Source of the DNA: an uncultured Helicobacter sp.
Lineage (GTDB): Bacteria; Campylobacterota; Campylobacteria; Campylobacterales; Helicobacteraceae
Direction of reading: 5' to 3'
DNA: 64,000 nucleotides
Assembly (NCBI GenBank): GCA_949287835.1
Contig: CASEHV010000023.1
Span: 1-64,000, forward strand
Shown: positions 7,952 to 17,319 of the stretch, one piece after another
Layout: the number at the start of each line of letters is the position of its first letter
Numbering within the stretch: position 1 is the stretch's first letter
Notes under the pieces: generated by a model
What the model was told of the DNA's origin: nothing
Seen by the model: the letters and a program-made list of their open reading frames with translations, nothing else
The model's database searches: none
Program-made: the position numbers and the translations under genes

Positions 7952-9727
7952 TTAATACAGATGATGCACTTCCTGCAAACCATAAACCTCAGTCCTCAAC
8001 CCTTCATAGCGCGCCTTGAGTTGTAGCGATAGATAGAGAGAATAATGCCTGCTTTGATGAAGATTGCCTCCATGAAACCATAGATTCTCTTGTTGTGTGG
8101 GCTTCCACATGTTACGTAATTCCCCTTCCCATGGTCCAGGGTCTTTTGTGGTGTTTGAGCCAAGACCCCAAACCTTGCCTACCTTTTCTGCCATCTCTTT
8201 AGAAATAATCTTTTCTACCCAAATATTCATAGAACTAAATCCAGTGGCATACACTATCAAATCTGCTGGAATCTCCCTGCCACTATCAAGCACAACGCTA
8301 TGCTCCTTGATTCTAGCAATATTCCCACGTTCAAGGGCAATGTCTCCTCGTGCTACAAGCTCACTTGCCCCCACGTCGATATAATAACCAGACCCTCTAC
8401 GCAAATATTTCATAAAAAGTCCAGAATCATCATCACCAAAATCAAGTAAAAACCCCTTTTTCTCTAATCTGTCATAAAAGTCTTTGTCGCGCCGCCTAAT
8501 CTCATCAAACATTTCCTTATGAAAAATAGGCATGACTTTGTAGGGAATGGAAGCAAAAATCAAGTCGGCTTTCTGCGTATCAATGCCCCTCTCTAGTGCT
8601 TCCTCAGAATACAGACCACCCATTACGACTTCCATAAGAGAATCAGAGCGAACAATATGTGTAGAGCTACGTTGTATCATGGTAACCTTTGCGTCATTCT
8701 CCCATAGTGCCGCACAAATATCATGTGCGGAATTATTAGAGCCAAGCACCACGACATTCTTGCCACTATAAGCCTCTGGTCCTTTGTGGGCGCTTGAGTG
8801 TTGCTGCTCTCCTTTAAAAATCTCTGCTCCTTCAAACTTAGGAATATTTGGCACACCAGACATACCCATAGCAAAGACTAATTGTGTAGGTTTTACCTCT
8901 ATCTCTCTACCTTCTTTATTGACTTTCACGCTCCAAGTTTTCGTGCTAGAATCAAAACTCGCAGACATTACTTCCGCATTATTCCAATAATTTAGCTCCA
9001 TGATTTTCACATAGCACTCTAGCCAATCTGCTATCTTATCTTTTGGCGAAAATACAGGCCAGTCATCAGGGAAAGAGAGATAGGGCAGATGGTCATACCA
9101 AATGGGGTCATGCAGACACAAAGATTTGTAGCGATTACGCCATTGATCTCCTGCTCTGTTTTGTTTATCACAAATTAGTGTAGGCACACCCAGACGTTTT
9201 AGCCTCGCACCAAGCGCAATGCCACCCTGTCCTCCGCCGATAATCAACACATAGGGCTGCTTTGTGATTCCTAGCTCCGCTTCCTCTTTTTGCTTTCTCT
9301 CAAGCCATGTGAGGCGGTTTTTGTGGATTCCATGCTTTGCACCTAGAATACGTCTTTTATTCTTTTTCTCCTCAAAGCCGACAAGCTCGTTTGCAGCAGT
9401 AAGCATTGTCCAGCATAAACCATCTTTAAGTCGAAAGATTCCCCTGCCACGTAAAATGGAAGTTTCAAAAAGAAAAAATACCTCTGTAATGCCGTTATTT
9501 TCATTAACTTCTTGCAAAGTGAAATGCTTAATTTCCACATCTTTAAGGCAGGAGTTTAGCATGGATAGAATTTCATCTTTGCCCTCGAGTGTTTTAAGAT
9601 TCCATGTAAAACTAACCAAATCACGCCAGTAGCACTCATCAGCAAATAACGCAGTTACTGCATTAAAATTTCCGCTTTTAAGGCTAGTCTCAAAATCACT
9701 TAACCATTTTTTCGCAACTAAGCTCAT
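7952..9727 (-). CDS. Flavin-containing monooxygenase with N-terminal NTF2/SnoaL-like domain
   Basis: About 120 N-terminal residues look like an NTF2/SnoaL cone (FETSLKSGNFNAVTALFADECYWRD), followed by a two-dinucleotide-domain flavoprotein. The FAD site is IIGGGQGGIALGARLKRLG near 160, the FMO-type segment around FKGEQQHSSAHKG follows, and the NAD(P)H site is VVLGSNNSAHDICAAL near 320; ATGFSS lies near the C-terminus. Class B monooxygenases of this build insert one oxygen at nitrogen, sulfur or carbon centres; the substrate is not predictable. Similar NTF2-FMO fusions are annotated as putative flavin monooxygenases in many bacteria. It stands alone, with a strong AAGGAGG site before the ATG at 9727 and a 214-base gap upstream. 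Family is certain, substrate unknown. Confidence 0.88.
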   Translation of the reverse strand: MSLVAKKWLSDFETSLKSGNFNAVTALFADECYWRDLVSFTWNLKTLEGKDEILSMLNSCLKDVEIKHFTLQEVNENNGITEVFFLFETSILRGRGIFRLKDGLCWTMLTAANELVGFEEKKNKRRILGAKHGIHKNRLTWLERKQKEEAELGITKQPYVLIIGGGQGGIALGARLKRLGVPTLICDKQNRAGDQWRNRYKSLCLHDPIWYDHLPYLSFPDDWPVFSPKDKIADWLECYVKIMELNYWNNAEVMSASFDSSTKTWSVKVNKEGREIEVKPTQLVFAMGMSGVPNIPKFEGAEIFKGEQQHSSAHKGPEAYSGKNVVVLGSNNSAHDICAALWENDAKVTMIQRSSTHIVRSDSLMEVVMGGLYSEEALERGIDTQKADLIFASIPYKVMPIFHKEMFDEIRRRDKDFYDRLEKKGFLLDFGDDDSGLFMKYLRRGSGYYIDVGASELVARGDIALERGNIARIKEHSVVLDSGREIPADLIVYATGFSSMNIWVEKIISKEMAEKVGKVWGLGSNTTKDPGPWEGELRNMWKPTQQENLWFHGGNLHQSRHYSLYLSLQLKARYEGLRTEVYGLQEVHHLY

Positions 9728-9941
9728 GAAGTCCTCCTTACAAAAACTACATTTTTATCCTTACAAAAGTTATTTCTAACTCACAATTTTCATACATTAT
9801 AGAATCTAAAATTTGGACTTGTCAAGCTTTTTTAAACAATAAAAACAAAAATATTAAGGTCTTTGTGAAATGGGGATTTTCTAAACTCTATGCAGAGATT
9901 AGAAATCGCGGTTTATAGTGAGGGAAATAGTCAATCTATGA

Positions 9942-10736
<795 letters not shown>

Positions 10737-10743
10737 TTACAAT

Positions 10744-11472
10744 CTAGTGTGTTAGAATCTTACTTAAGAATATCTTAGTGCGCTCACTCTTTGGATTCTC
10801 AAAGAAATTTTTGGGCGTATCACTTTCGATAATCTTTCCATCTTCCATAAATATTACCCTATCTGCAACTTCTTTTGCAAACCCCATTTCATGTGTAACG
10901 ACTACCATAGTAGTCCCTTTTTCTTCAGATATTTTTTTCATAACATCAAGCACCTCCTGCACAGTTTCTGGGTCCAGTGCACTTGTTGGTTCATCGAATA
11001 ATATGATTTTCTTTTGAGTGCAAAGACTTCTTGCTATTGCGACTCTTTGCTGCTGCCCACCGCTAAGTGAGCTAGGATATACGCCAGACTTATGCTCAAG
11101 ACCTACAACTTTCAGATATTTAAATGCAATTTCCTCTGCTTCTTTTCTACTCTTTTTTTGAATCTTCATAGGGGCTAGTGTTAGATTCTGTAAAACCGTC
11201 ATGTGAGGATATAGATTAAAATGCTGGAATACCATAGCACAATATTTACGACATATAGTAAGTTTAGTTTTATGTGTAAGCTCGACATCATTTATGATGA
11301 CTTTGCCCGTGCTTATATCCTCAAGACCATTCATACAACGTATTGTCGTGCTTTTTCCGCTACCGCTTGGACCTATGATGACTAATTTTTCTCCTTCTTT
11401 TATATCAAGATTTACGTCCTTTAAGACATGATGACTGCCAAAATACTTATTTACACTCTCTAGCCTTATCAA
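10744..11472 (-). CDS. Polar amino-acid ABC transporter ATP-binding protein (PebC/GlnQ-like)
   Basis: The ATPase partner of the PEB1-type binding protein just downstream. Walker [10 protein letters not shown] is at about 34-42, a Q-loop at [10 protein letters not shown], signature LSGGQQQR, Walker [15 protein letters not shown] and the H-loop in VVTHEMGFA. Length 242 is standard for GlnQ/PebC. It would power import of aspartate/glutamate through two inner-membrane permeases, which are not encoded next to it and must be elsewhere if the system works. The gene is first in a two-gene unit; a 206-base AT-rich gap separates it from lctP. Confidence 0.93.
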   Translation of the reverse strand: MIRLESVNKYFGSHHVLKDVNLDIKEGEKLVIIGPSGSGKSTTIRCMNGLEDISTGKVIINDVELTHKTKLTICRKYCAMVFQHFNLYPHMTVLQNLTLAPMKIQKKSRKEAEEIAFKYLKVVGLEHKSGVYPSSLSGGQQQRVAIARSLCTQKKIILFDEPTSALDPETVQEVLDVMKKISEEKGTTMVVVTHEMGFAKEVADRVIFMEDGKIIESDTPKNFFENPKSERTKIFLSKILTH

Positions 11473-11678
11473 AATTAATCCTTCTAAATTTGTATCACAC
11501 TCTTGACATAATCTAGCAAAAAATATGTGAAAAACAACAATATAGCAATATTAAAATAAAATAAGATGAGAATCTATATTACATAATGTAACAAAATAAC
11601 AATCAGATGTAACATATTGGGCATTGAACACCACTCTTTCTCAAGTATTAAAACTCAAAGATTATTTAGTAAATTTCC

Positions 11679-13349
11679 TCAAGTATGCAAAATAATCCCA
11701 GGGAATAAATGCACTATTATCATAGTCCATATACCTATGAAAATAATAAATCCTATGGAATACTTAAGTGTGAATCTAAATAGCTCCGATTCCCTTCCCA
11801 CAAGTCCCACTGCTGCACAAGCAATGGCGATGCTTTGCGGACTTATCATTTTGCCTACCACGCCGCCTACTGTGTTTGCCGCTAGGAATAATACCTCTGG
11901 CATTTCAAGTGTCCTTGCGGTTACCTGCTGAAGTGGTCCAAATAATAAATTAGCCGATGTGTCGCTACCTGTTAGGAATACCCCAATCCAGCCAATAAAA
12001 GGTGAGAAAAGCGGGAATAATGCCCCTGTATGCGACAAGGCTAACCCCATAGTCGCCGCCTGTCCGCTATTTTTTGAAATAAAGGCAAAAGCCACCACAA
12101 GACCTATGGTAATTACAGGGATAAACATTTCTTTTATGGTTTCTTTGGCCGATTCTACAACCATAGATGCCTTTGCCCTTAGCACAAAGATGCTAAGAAT
12201 AGCCGCTACCAAAATAGCAGTCCCCGCATTTAGCACAATGGGGAATTTCCACACCGCACTTAGATGATGATTCTCTTTTACGATAGGCGACACTTCCATA
12301 ACCATGTTGTGCAATCCACTCATCTCAAAAGACATACTTGTAAAAGCAAAGATTCCATCTTTTTGAAATAAACTTTGAAATTGTGGAATCTGCCATACAA
12401 TGATTGCAATAACAAGCAAAATAAAGGGCATCCATGCCAAAATAACCGTGTTTAAGCTATGCTGAGTTTGCGTAGTAGCTACATTTGCACCGCTAGATTC
12501 TCCCTCTATGACAAAAATATTCTTTGGCTGCCAAAACTTTAGGAAAATAGAGGTGCAGGCAATAGATACAATGGCACTAATAATATCTGGCAATTCGGGT
12601 CCTATGTGGTTTGAGCTCCAATACTGCACGATACAAAAAGAGAATGCCGCTACAAAAACCGCTGGAAACGTCTCCTTCACCCCTCTAAAACCACTCATCA
12701 AAAACACAATGAAAAATGGCACAAACATAGTAAGCGGCGGTAGCATTCGCCCAACCATACCTGCTATCAAATCCGCATTTACGCCCACCGCATTACCTAG
12801 CGCAGTGATAGGCACACCTACCGCACCAAAGGCAACGGGCGCTGTGTTTGCAATCATGCAAAGACCTGCCGCATACAAAGGTCGCAGTCCAAGTCCAACC
12901 AACAATGCTGCCGTAATTGCGACAGGTCCCCCAAAGCCGATAGCCCCCTCAAGGAATGCACCAAAACAAAAGGCTATTAATATTACCTGCAATCTCTGGT
13001 CAGGGGTAACAGCTATTACACTTTGCTTTAGAATCTCAAAATAACCTGTTTTAACCGAGATTTTGTAAAGGAAAATCGCACAGATAATAATCCACGCAAT
13101 AGGCCACAAGCCCTGTAAAAAGCCTTGTACAAAACTTAAAAATACCATCTGAATAGGCATACCATAAACAGCAGTGGCAATAATGGCACTAAGAAGCACG
13201 GTTAGCACAGCAGCTATCCAGCCCTTTACCTTAAACCAAACCAAACAAGAGAGAAATAATAAAATAGGAAGCAATGCCACAAAGCCACTAATCCAAAGAT
13301 TATCTGCTATGGGCGTGTAAGTCTGTTGCCACACATTAGAATCCGTCAT
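11679..13349 (-). CDS. lctP: L-lactate permease (LctP family)
   Basis: A 556-residue multi-span inner-membrane lactate permease with many hydrophobic helices. Family features include GAFLEGAIGFGGPVAITAALLVGLG, the central LctP motif, then the symmetric LTGSDTSANLLFGPLQQVTA and NTVGGVVGKMISPQSIAIA near the C-terminus. It imports lactate as carbon and electron source; Helicobacter and Campylobacter use lactate through membrane lactate dehydrogenases. No lactate dehydrogenase gene adjoins it here, whereas H. pylori has two tandem lctP genes near its lld genes (from memory). GTAAGGATT before the ATG at 13349 fits a ribosome site. Confidence 0.93.
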   Translation of the reverse strand: MTDSNVWQQTYTPIADNLWISGFVALLPILLFLSCLVWFKVKGWIAAVLTVLLSAIIATAVYGMPIQMVFLSFVQGFLQGLWPIAWIIICAIFLYKISVKTGYFEILKQSVIAVTPDQRLQVILIAFCFGAFLEGAIGFGGPVAITAALLVGLGLRPLYAAGLCMIANTAPVAFGAVGVPITALGNAVGVNADLIAGMVGRMLPPLTMFVPFFIVFLMSGFRGVKETFPAVFVAAFSFCIVQYWSSNHIGPELPDIISAIVSIACTSIFLKFWQPKNIFVIEGESSGANVATTQTQHSLNTVILAWMPFILLVIAIIVWQIPQFQSLFQKDGIFAFTSMSFEMSGLHNMVMEVSPIVKENHHLSAVWKFPIVLNAGTAILVAAILSIFVLRAKASMVVESAKETIKEMFIPVITIGLVVAFAFISKNSGQAATMGLALSHTGALFPLFSPFIGWIGVFLTGSDTSANLLFGPLQQVTARTLEMPEVLFLAANTVGGVVGKMISPQSIAIACAAVGLVGRESELFRFTLKYSIGFIIFIGIWTMIIVHLFPGIILHT

Positions 13350-13564
13350 TCACAATCCTTACTATCATAAAATCCTTTCGTCAATAAATGCCCCTGCAGA
13401 ATCTTTGCAAAATTTACCTTCGACATTCACTCGACTTTTCATGATAACATAAAAGAGTGGGGATTCCCGCATATAACAAAATAAAACTTATATTAAATAT
13501 AATTCGTGTTTCTAAAGGTATTTAATATTATTTATTGATTATAAAAATTTCTATATAAAATATT

Positions 13565-14542
13565 TTAAGTCCTTTCAATAATATTTTTTTTATCTAAACC
13601 ACAAAAACTCTCAAAAGATTTTTTAATGACTTCCTTTTGCAGATTTCTAAAAATAATTATTATTTCTGATTCTCTCTTTTCTAGCCATTCTTTGAGATGT
13701 GTGGGTGGGTGCATAATGTGTTGCACTCCATTAATTGCCACGGGATACTCCTCATTGGTATCCAAAATGCCTTTAATTCGTAAAATATCCTCACCATATT
13801 TATATAAAAGGGCTGAGAGCCATACGCAGAATGCCTCCCAATCTATCCCTCCCTTAAAAACGATAGAAAGAGAATGTGTATTATTAGTGTGAGATGCATA
13901 GTCTTTAGAGCGATAATTTACACCACGGTTAGAATCATAATACGGAGTTTTGGAATCTAAAAAACGTGAGAAATCCAAATTTTCTTCAGGAATGATTTGG
14001 GCTAGGATATTGTGGCTTGCGATGAGGTTTTCACATTCTTTTATGTCATCACATATATCTTGCTTTGTGAGTATGATTCTATCTGCTAACATCATCTGTG
14101 AGAGTGCCTCTTCATTTTTTAGATGCAAGGCTACATTTAGGCAGTCTATGCAAGTGAGAATCTCTTTTATAAAAAAATGATGTTGCAACACAGGGTCGCT
14201 TTGAATGCTAAAAAGAATGGGGGCAGGATTGGCAAGACCTGTTGTCTCGATGATAATATAATCTAGCGATTTATCAGGCACTCTATCTATTATATCTCTC
14301 AAACTTTCTATCAAATCTTCACGTTTATTACAGCACACACAGCCACCTTGTAAAAGCAGAGTTTTCTCCTCTGTGTGCATAATTTCTTGATTAATAATGC
14401 TATTATCTAATCCAACCTCTCCGAACTCATTAATAATAACAGAGATTTTTTTGTTTGCATTAAAACGCAGGATTTCGGACAATAAAGTCGTTTTGCCACT
14501 ACCTAGAAAGCCTGTAAGAATAATAATTGGAATCTTAGCCAT
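13565..14542 (-). CDS. COG0523 (CobW/YjiA/ZigA) G3E GTPase, putative metallochaperone
   Basis: Walker A GFLGSGKTT is at 11-19 and the COG0523 metal-binding motif GCVCC follows at 67-71 (Cys68, Cys70, Cys71). The GTPase switch glutamate segment IIETTGLANPAPI and the specificity loop TKQD are also present. The C-terminal part has the CobW_C signature IKGILDTNEEYPVAINGVQHIMHPP. These GTPases deliver zinc or another metal to client proteins. The usual histidine-rich metal loop is reduced here to scattered histidines (HTNNTHS). It lies 17 bases after the small gene at 14560-14793, so they form one transcription unit; a link to that small protein is likely but its function is unknown. Confidence 0.9.
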   Translation of the reverse strand: MAKIPIIILTGFLGSGKTTLLSEILRFNANKKISVIINEFGEVGLDNSIINQEIMHTEEKTLLLQGGCVCCNKREDLIESLRDIIDRVPDKSLDYIIIETTGLANPAPILFSIQSDPVLQHHFFIKEILTCIDCLNVALHLKNEEALSQMMLADRIILTKQDICDDIKECENLIASHNILAQIIPEENLDFSRFLDSKTPYYDSNRGVNYRSKDYASHTNNTHSLSIVFKGGIDWEAFCVWLSALLYKYGEDILRIKGILDTNEEYPVAINGVQHIMHPPTHLKEWLEKRESEIIIIFRNLQKEVIKKSFESFCGLDKKNIIERT

Positions 14543-14559
14543 TGTTTAGCCTAAGTTTG

Positions 14560-14793
14560 CTAATCTATTTTAGAGTGAGACAAGTATTCTATAAAATTAG
14601 AATCTAGCACATCAATATCTCTTTTTGCCATTTTTCCTGCCTCTATCCACAACGCTCCTAAATGCTGCACCACTACACTCTGCCCCTTTGCATCGCTTAA
14701 GATAAACTTAGAACCATGCCATTCCTTTAGTCCTAGCCCATAGAATCTTAGTATTCTTTGTGCGATTTTTACCTTTTGTAAGCGACTACGCAT
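14560..14793 (-). CDS. Small conserved-looking protein, C-terminal part of a gene probably split by an AG-repeat frameshift
   Basis: This 77-residue frame begins with MRSRLQKVKIAQRILRFYGL and contains DWQGSKY-like EWHGSKFILSDAKG and ends IDVLDSNFIEYL. It appears to be the C-terminal part of a small protein family found beside COG0523 GTPases (recalled pattern, not searched). The ATG at 14793 lies within the overlapping frame 14769-14909, which ends 24 bases further on. Between them is an (AG)5A run; removing one AG unit joins both frames into one protein of about 115 residues. It may be translated alone from the purine-rich AG run, be a pseudogene, or be phase variable. Confidence 0.6.
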   Translation of the reverse strand: MRSRLQKVKIAQRILRFYGLGLKEWHGSKFILSDAKGQSVVVQHLGALWIEAGKMAKRDIDVLDSNFIEYLSHSKID

Positions 14794-14909
14794 TCTCTCT
14801 CTCTTTGTTTTTCTCCTACTATAACTTCCATTGCAACCCCTTGTCCCTCATCTCTTATATCCTCGCTCCAATGCAGATTTGTTATCATCTCGCCACATAA
14901 GATGCACAT
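14769..14909 (-). CDS. 46-residue frame with MCxxCG start, N-terminal part of the split gene upstream of the COG0523 GTPase
   Basis: The ATG at 14909 has a perfect GGAGG five bases upstream (14915-14919), the best ribosome site in this cluster, yet its frame ends after 46 codons at 14769. It begins MCILCGEMITNLHWSED, a CxxC pair with a conserved-looking HW, suggesting metal binding. Beyond the AG run it reads ECVVAYKR and stops, whereas a two-base loss would continue into MRSRLQKVKIAQRILRFYG of the 14560-14793 frame. I infer this is the true 5' end of one gene of about 115 codons. Confidence 0.55.
   Translation of the reverse strand: MCILCGEMITNLHWSEDIRDEGQGVAMEVIVGEKQRERECVVAYKR
14794..14804. 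repeat. (AG)5 dinucleotide run at the frameshift between two gene parts
   Basis: On the minus strand the run AGAGAGAGAGA directly precedes the ATG at 14793. Loss of one AG unit would put the well-initiated frame from 14909 in register with the downstream frame. Short dinucleotide tracts can vary by slipped-strand mispairing, but five units is short for frequent switching. Confidence 0.6.
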
Positions 14910-15486
14910 ATCAACCTCCACTTTATGAAAAAATCATTTATTTATCATACATAAAAATATATTCAAAAATTTTGTGAAAGTCATAGTTTTTTATTTTTTA
15001 CGTATTACTGGAATGGCGGTTAGGGTTATAGTGTGTGAATGTCATTCTGAGATTACTAGAACGTGTATTGTATGATATTCCTTTAAACATATCTATTATT
15101 TTTCTCATTCGTTGCAGTTTTTAAATGTATAAAATGGCAGTATTGCTTTAGAGTAAAAAGGTATATGTGGAATTTCAAACAAAGCATTATTATTACTCAT
15201 TATGTGCGAACATTTATCATGTAATACTTAATAAACAACTTTAACAATTATAACAAAATATATTTAATATTATTGTATAAATTTATAAAAAAACTTAGTG
15301 ATATGTATTGATACGCTATGAAACTTTACGATACATCTTGCAAGAGCTATACAGGCAATCGCAACAAAAGGGTTAAAGGCGTATCAAGTTGTTTATTGCT
15401 ATGGTAATCCTTATCATAAACTATCGGAAAATTTCTAGCATTCATTCGATTTAAGCAAAAATCAATAAATTTTCCTTAAATTCCCC
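14910..15486. other. 577-base non-coding gap before the plasmid-type genes
   Basis: Very AT-rich sequence without a convincing gene. It holds a GTCATTCTGAGA repeat core near 15040, as in the palindromic elements at 58427 and 61493. Near 15318-15440 there is a short open stretch on the plus strand (reading LARAIQAIATKGLKAYQVV) that ends at a stop and has no start; it could be a gene remnant. No iterons or tRNA were seen. Confidence 0.45.
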
Positions 15487-15834
15487 TTAATCTGTATCAA
15501 TAAATTTAAATTTCTCTTTTTTATCAATTTTTACCCCTACGTCCTTATGTATCAGTTCCAATTCAAAGCCTCTTTTTCTATCATGTGGATGCGCGAACAC
15601 AATCCTCACATAATCCTTTTGAAAAGGTAATCTATGAAATGTAACCATGTGGTCTGGCACCACTTTACCTCTTACCTCGTATTCAATTAAAAACTTAATG
15701 TGAAAGCTCTTAATTAAAGGCGTTATCGGTAAGAAATCTCTTTTTATATCATATTCCATAAAAAGCTTTTCTTCTCTGCTTAGATTCTTTATATCTGCTT
15801 TTGTTAATTTAAATGTGTGTTCAAATAACGCCAT
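15487..15834 (-). CDS. Unknown 115-residue protein downstream of the plasmid-type replication gene
   Basis: I do not recognise this family. It is a soluble, charged protein beginning MALFEHTFKLTKADIKNLSREE with a central beta-rich part (KFLIEYEVRGKVVPDHMVTF) and no membrane segment or Cys motif. It starts 13 bases after the Rep gene stop, so the two are probably cotranscribed, which points to a plasmid or integrated-element function such as copy control or partner of the initiator (inference). Codon use is AT-rich like the Rep gene. Confidence 0.6.
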   Translation of the reverse strand: MALFEHTFKLTKADIKNLSREEKLFMEYDIKRDFLPITPLIKSFHIKFLIEYEVRGKVVPDHMVTFHRLPFQKDYVRIVFAHPHDRKRGFELELIHKDVGVKIDKKEKFKFIDTD

Positions 15835-15847
15835 ACATACCCCTTTT

Positions 15848-17263
15848 TCATACCCAATGTAACTTACCTAAATATTTATTGATATGATTGATAGTCGGAA
15901 AATAATTAACTCTACTATGCCTAGTCTCTATATTCTCAAAGACTATCAAGAATAAACCTTTTTCAAAATCCTTTTTTACACACTTAATCCGATTAGCATA
16001 TGATTTAGTATCGTAAAATTTAAATTCTTGATACTTTAGATATATATCATAGCACGTCCGTGTTTCTTGATTATATGCCTGTTTTAAAAGCTTTGCCTCG
16101 TCTGTTTTTGGTTCTGTATCGTCTATGCCTTTTTCATATATCTCGTTAGCTTCTTTTGTCTTTTGACTTTGGAAACTATCCATTGCCTGTGGCTTATCTT
16201 TTTTGCTCTTAGAGTTTATAACTCTTTCTTTATATGCCTCTATCTTTTTTCTTGATACCTTTTCTTTTTTAGCAAAAAAAAAGAAATTTACACCATATAA
16301 CCTCTTACCTGCTATGCGTAACTTAACTTTTAAATTAGGAAATAAGCACATATACCCCATAGGATAGTTATAATTACCTCCTAGCACATGTGCGGTTTTT
16401 GTTAAGATACTTACTATCTGCGAGGGGGACATTAATGTAACTTTGTCTTTCTTAAACATTTGCAAGAGCCTTGCTAGTCTTTTATAATTATCTGCAAAAG
16501 AAAAACACTCGCCGCTATCTCTAAATTGTCTAAAGATTAAATAAAGTCTTTGCTCGTATTTTGTTGTATATGATAGAAACTCACCAAAATTAACTAACGT
16601 ATATCTAGTTTCATCACTTGCAAACTCGAAAAATTCCTTATTGAATTTTACCTTTAACATATCCTCTGTTTCATCATATATCGCTATATCGAAAGCCTTA
16701 TAATACTTTGATACATTAATACGACTTGCACCATCTGGAAACTCAATAAACCGAGAATCTTTAAAGTTATATATGTTTTCTTGAGTTAGCAACTCACAAA
16801 ACTCATAAACCTTTTTTTTCACATGGTTTTTAGCACTATGCGATTTAAAGTAGAAAAGCCCTCTTATTGTCTGTATAGGTATGTTAAACGATAGGTTATC
16901 GCTATCGAAAGCTATATATTTATTTGGTTTAATCGCCATCCCTAGTATTGCGTAAAATAGTCTATTAAGAACCCTACACATAATCGGAAACATGCAGTTA
17001 TTCAACTCATTATTTATCTTAAATTCTAATCTTTCTAATTCTCTATAGAAAGGTTTATTTTTAGCAAAAAATGCTAAATTATCATATACAGCCTCTCTGG
17101 TAACATTAGCTTTTGTTTCACTATCGCTCTTACTAGCTTTTATGTTAAAGCTTTGTATGCCCAATCCTGCCTCTGTGAATGTTAATGGAGTTTCGATGTT
17201 AAATTGAATTTTGCGAGGTTTTTTGCGAAAAAATTGTGGTTTCTTTTTATTTTCCGCAGTCAA
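15848..17263 (-). CDS. Plasmid-type replication initiator (Rep_3-like), probably from an integrated element
   Basis: The 471-residue protein looks like plasmid initiators of the Rep_3/RepB class: a central winged-helix-like segment with YTTKYEQRLYLIFRQFRDSGE matches the conserved SKYAIRLYELL-type motif, and a second domain follows with a basic Lys-rich linker. Such proteins bind iterons to start plasmid replication. Here it sits between chromosomal genes, 56 bases from the FtsH-like gene, with no iteron array in the flanks. The only start in frame is a TTG at 17263 without a clear ribosome site, and a stop lies seven codons further up, so the native 5' end may have been lost on integration. 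It is long for a simple Rep, and the family call is by motif only. Confidence 0.6.
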   Translation of the reverse strand: MTAENKKKPQFFRKKPRKIQFNIETPLTFTEAGLGIQSFNIKASKSDSETKANVTREAVYDNLAFFAKNKPFYRELERLEFKINNELNNCMFPIMCRVLNRLFYAILGMAIKPNKYIAFDSDNLSFNIPIQTIRGLFYFKSHSAKNHVKKKVYEFCELLTQENIYNFKDSRFIEFPDGASRINVSKYYKAFDIAIYDETEDMLKVKFNKEFFEFASDETRYTLVNFGEFLSYTTKYEQRLYLIFRQFRDSGECFSFADNYKRLARLLQMFKKDKVTLMSPSQIVSILTKTAHVLGGNYNYPMGYMCLFPNLKVKLRIAGKRLYGVNFFFFAKKEKVSRKKIEAYKERVINSKSKKDKPQAMDSFQSQKTKEANEIYEKGIDDTEPKTDEAKLLKQAYNQETRTCYDIYLKYQEFKFYDTKSYANRIKCVKKDFEKGLFLIVFENIETRHSRVNYFPTINHINKYLGKLHWV

Positions 17264-17319
17264 AATATTTTGTGGCAGATATTAATTTTCATTCTTTATC
17301 AAAGAACAGTATAAAACTA

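Noticed and set aside
12508-13044. 178-codon frame opposite lctP
   Set aside because: It is the antisense shadow of a clear membrane permease; sequence is proline/isoleucine-rich as expected from reverse reading.
15848-17263. Active plasmid replicon
   Set aside because: No iterons, partition, mobilisation or integrase genes, and the sequence continues into chromosomal genes on both sides.
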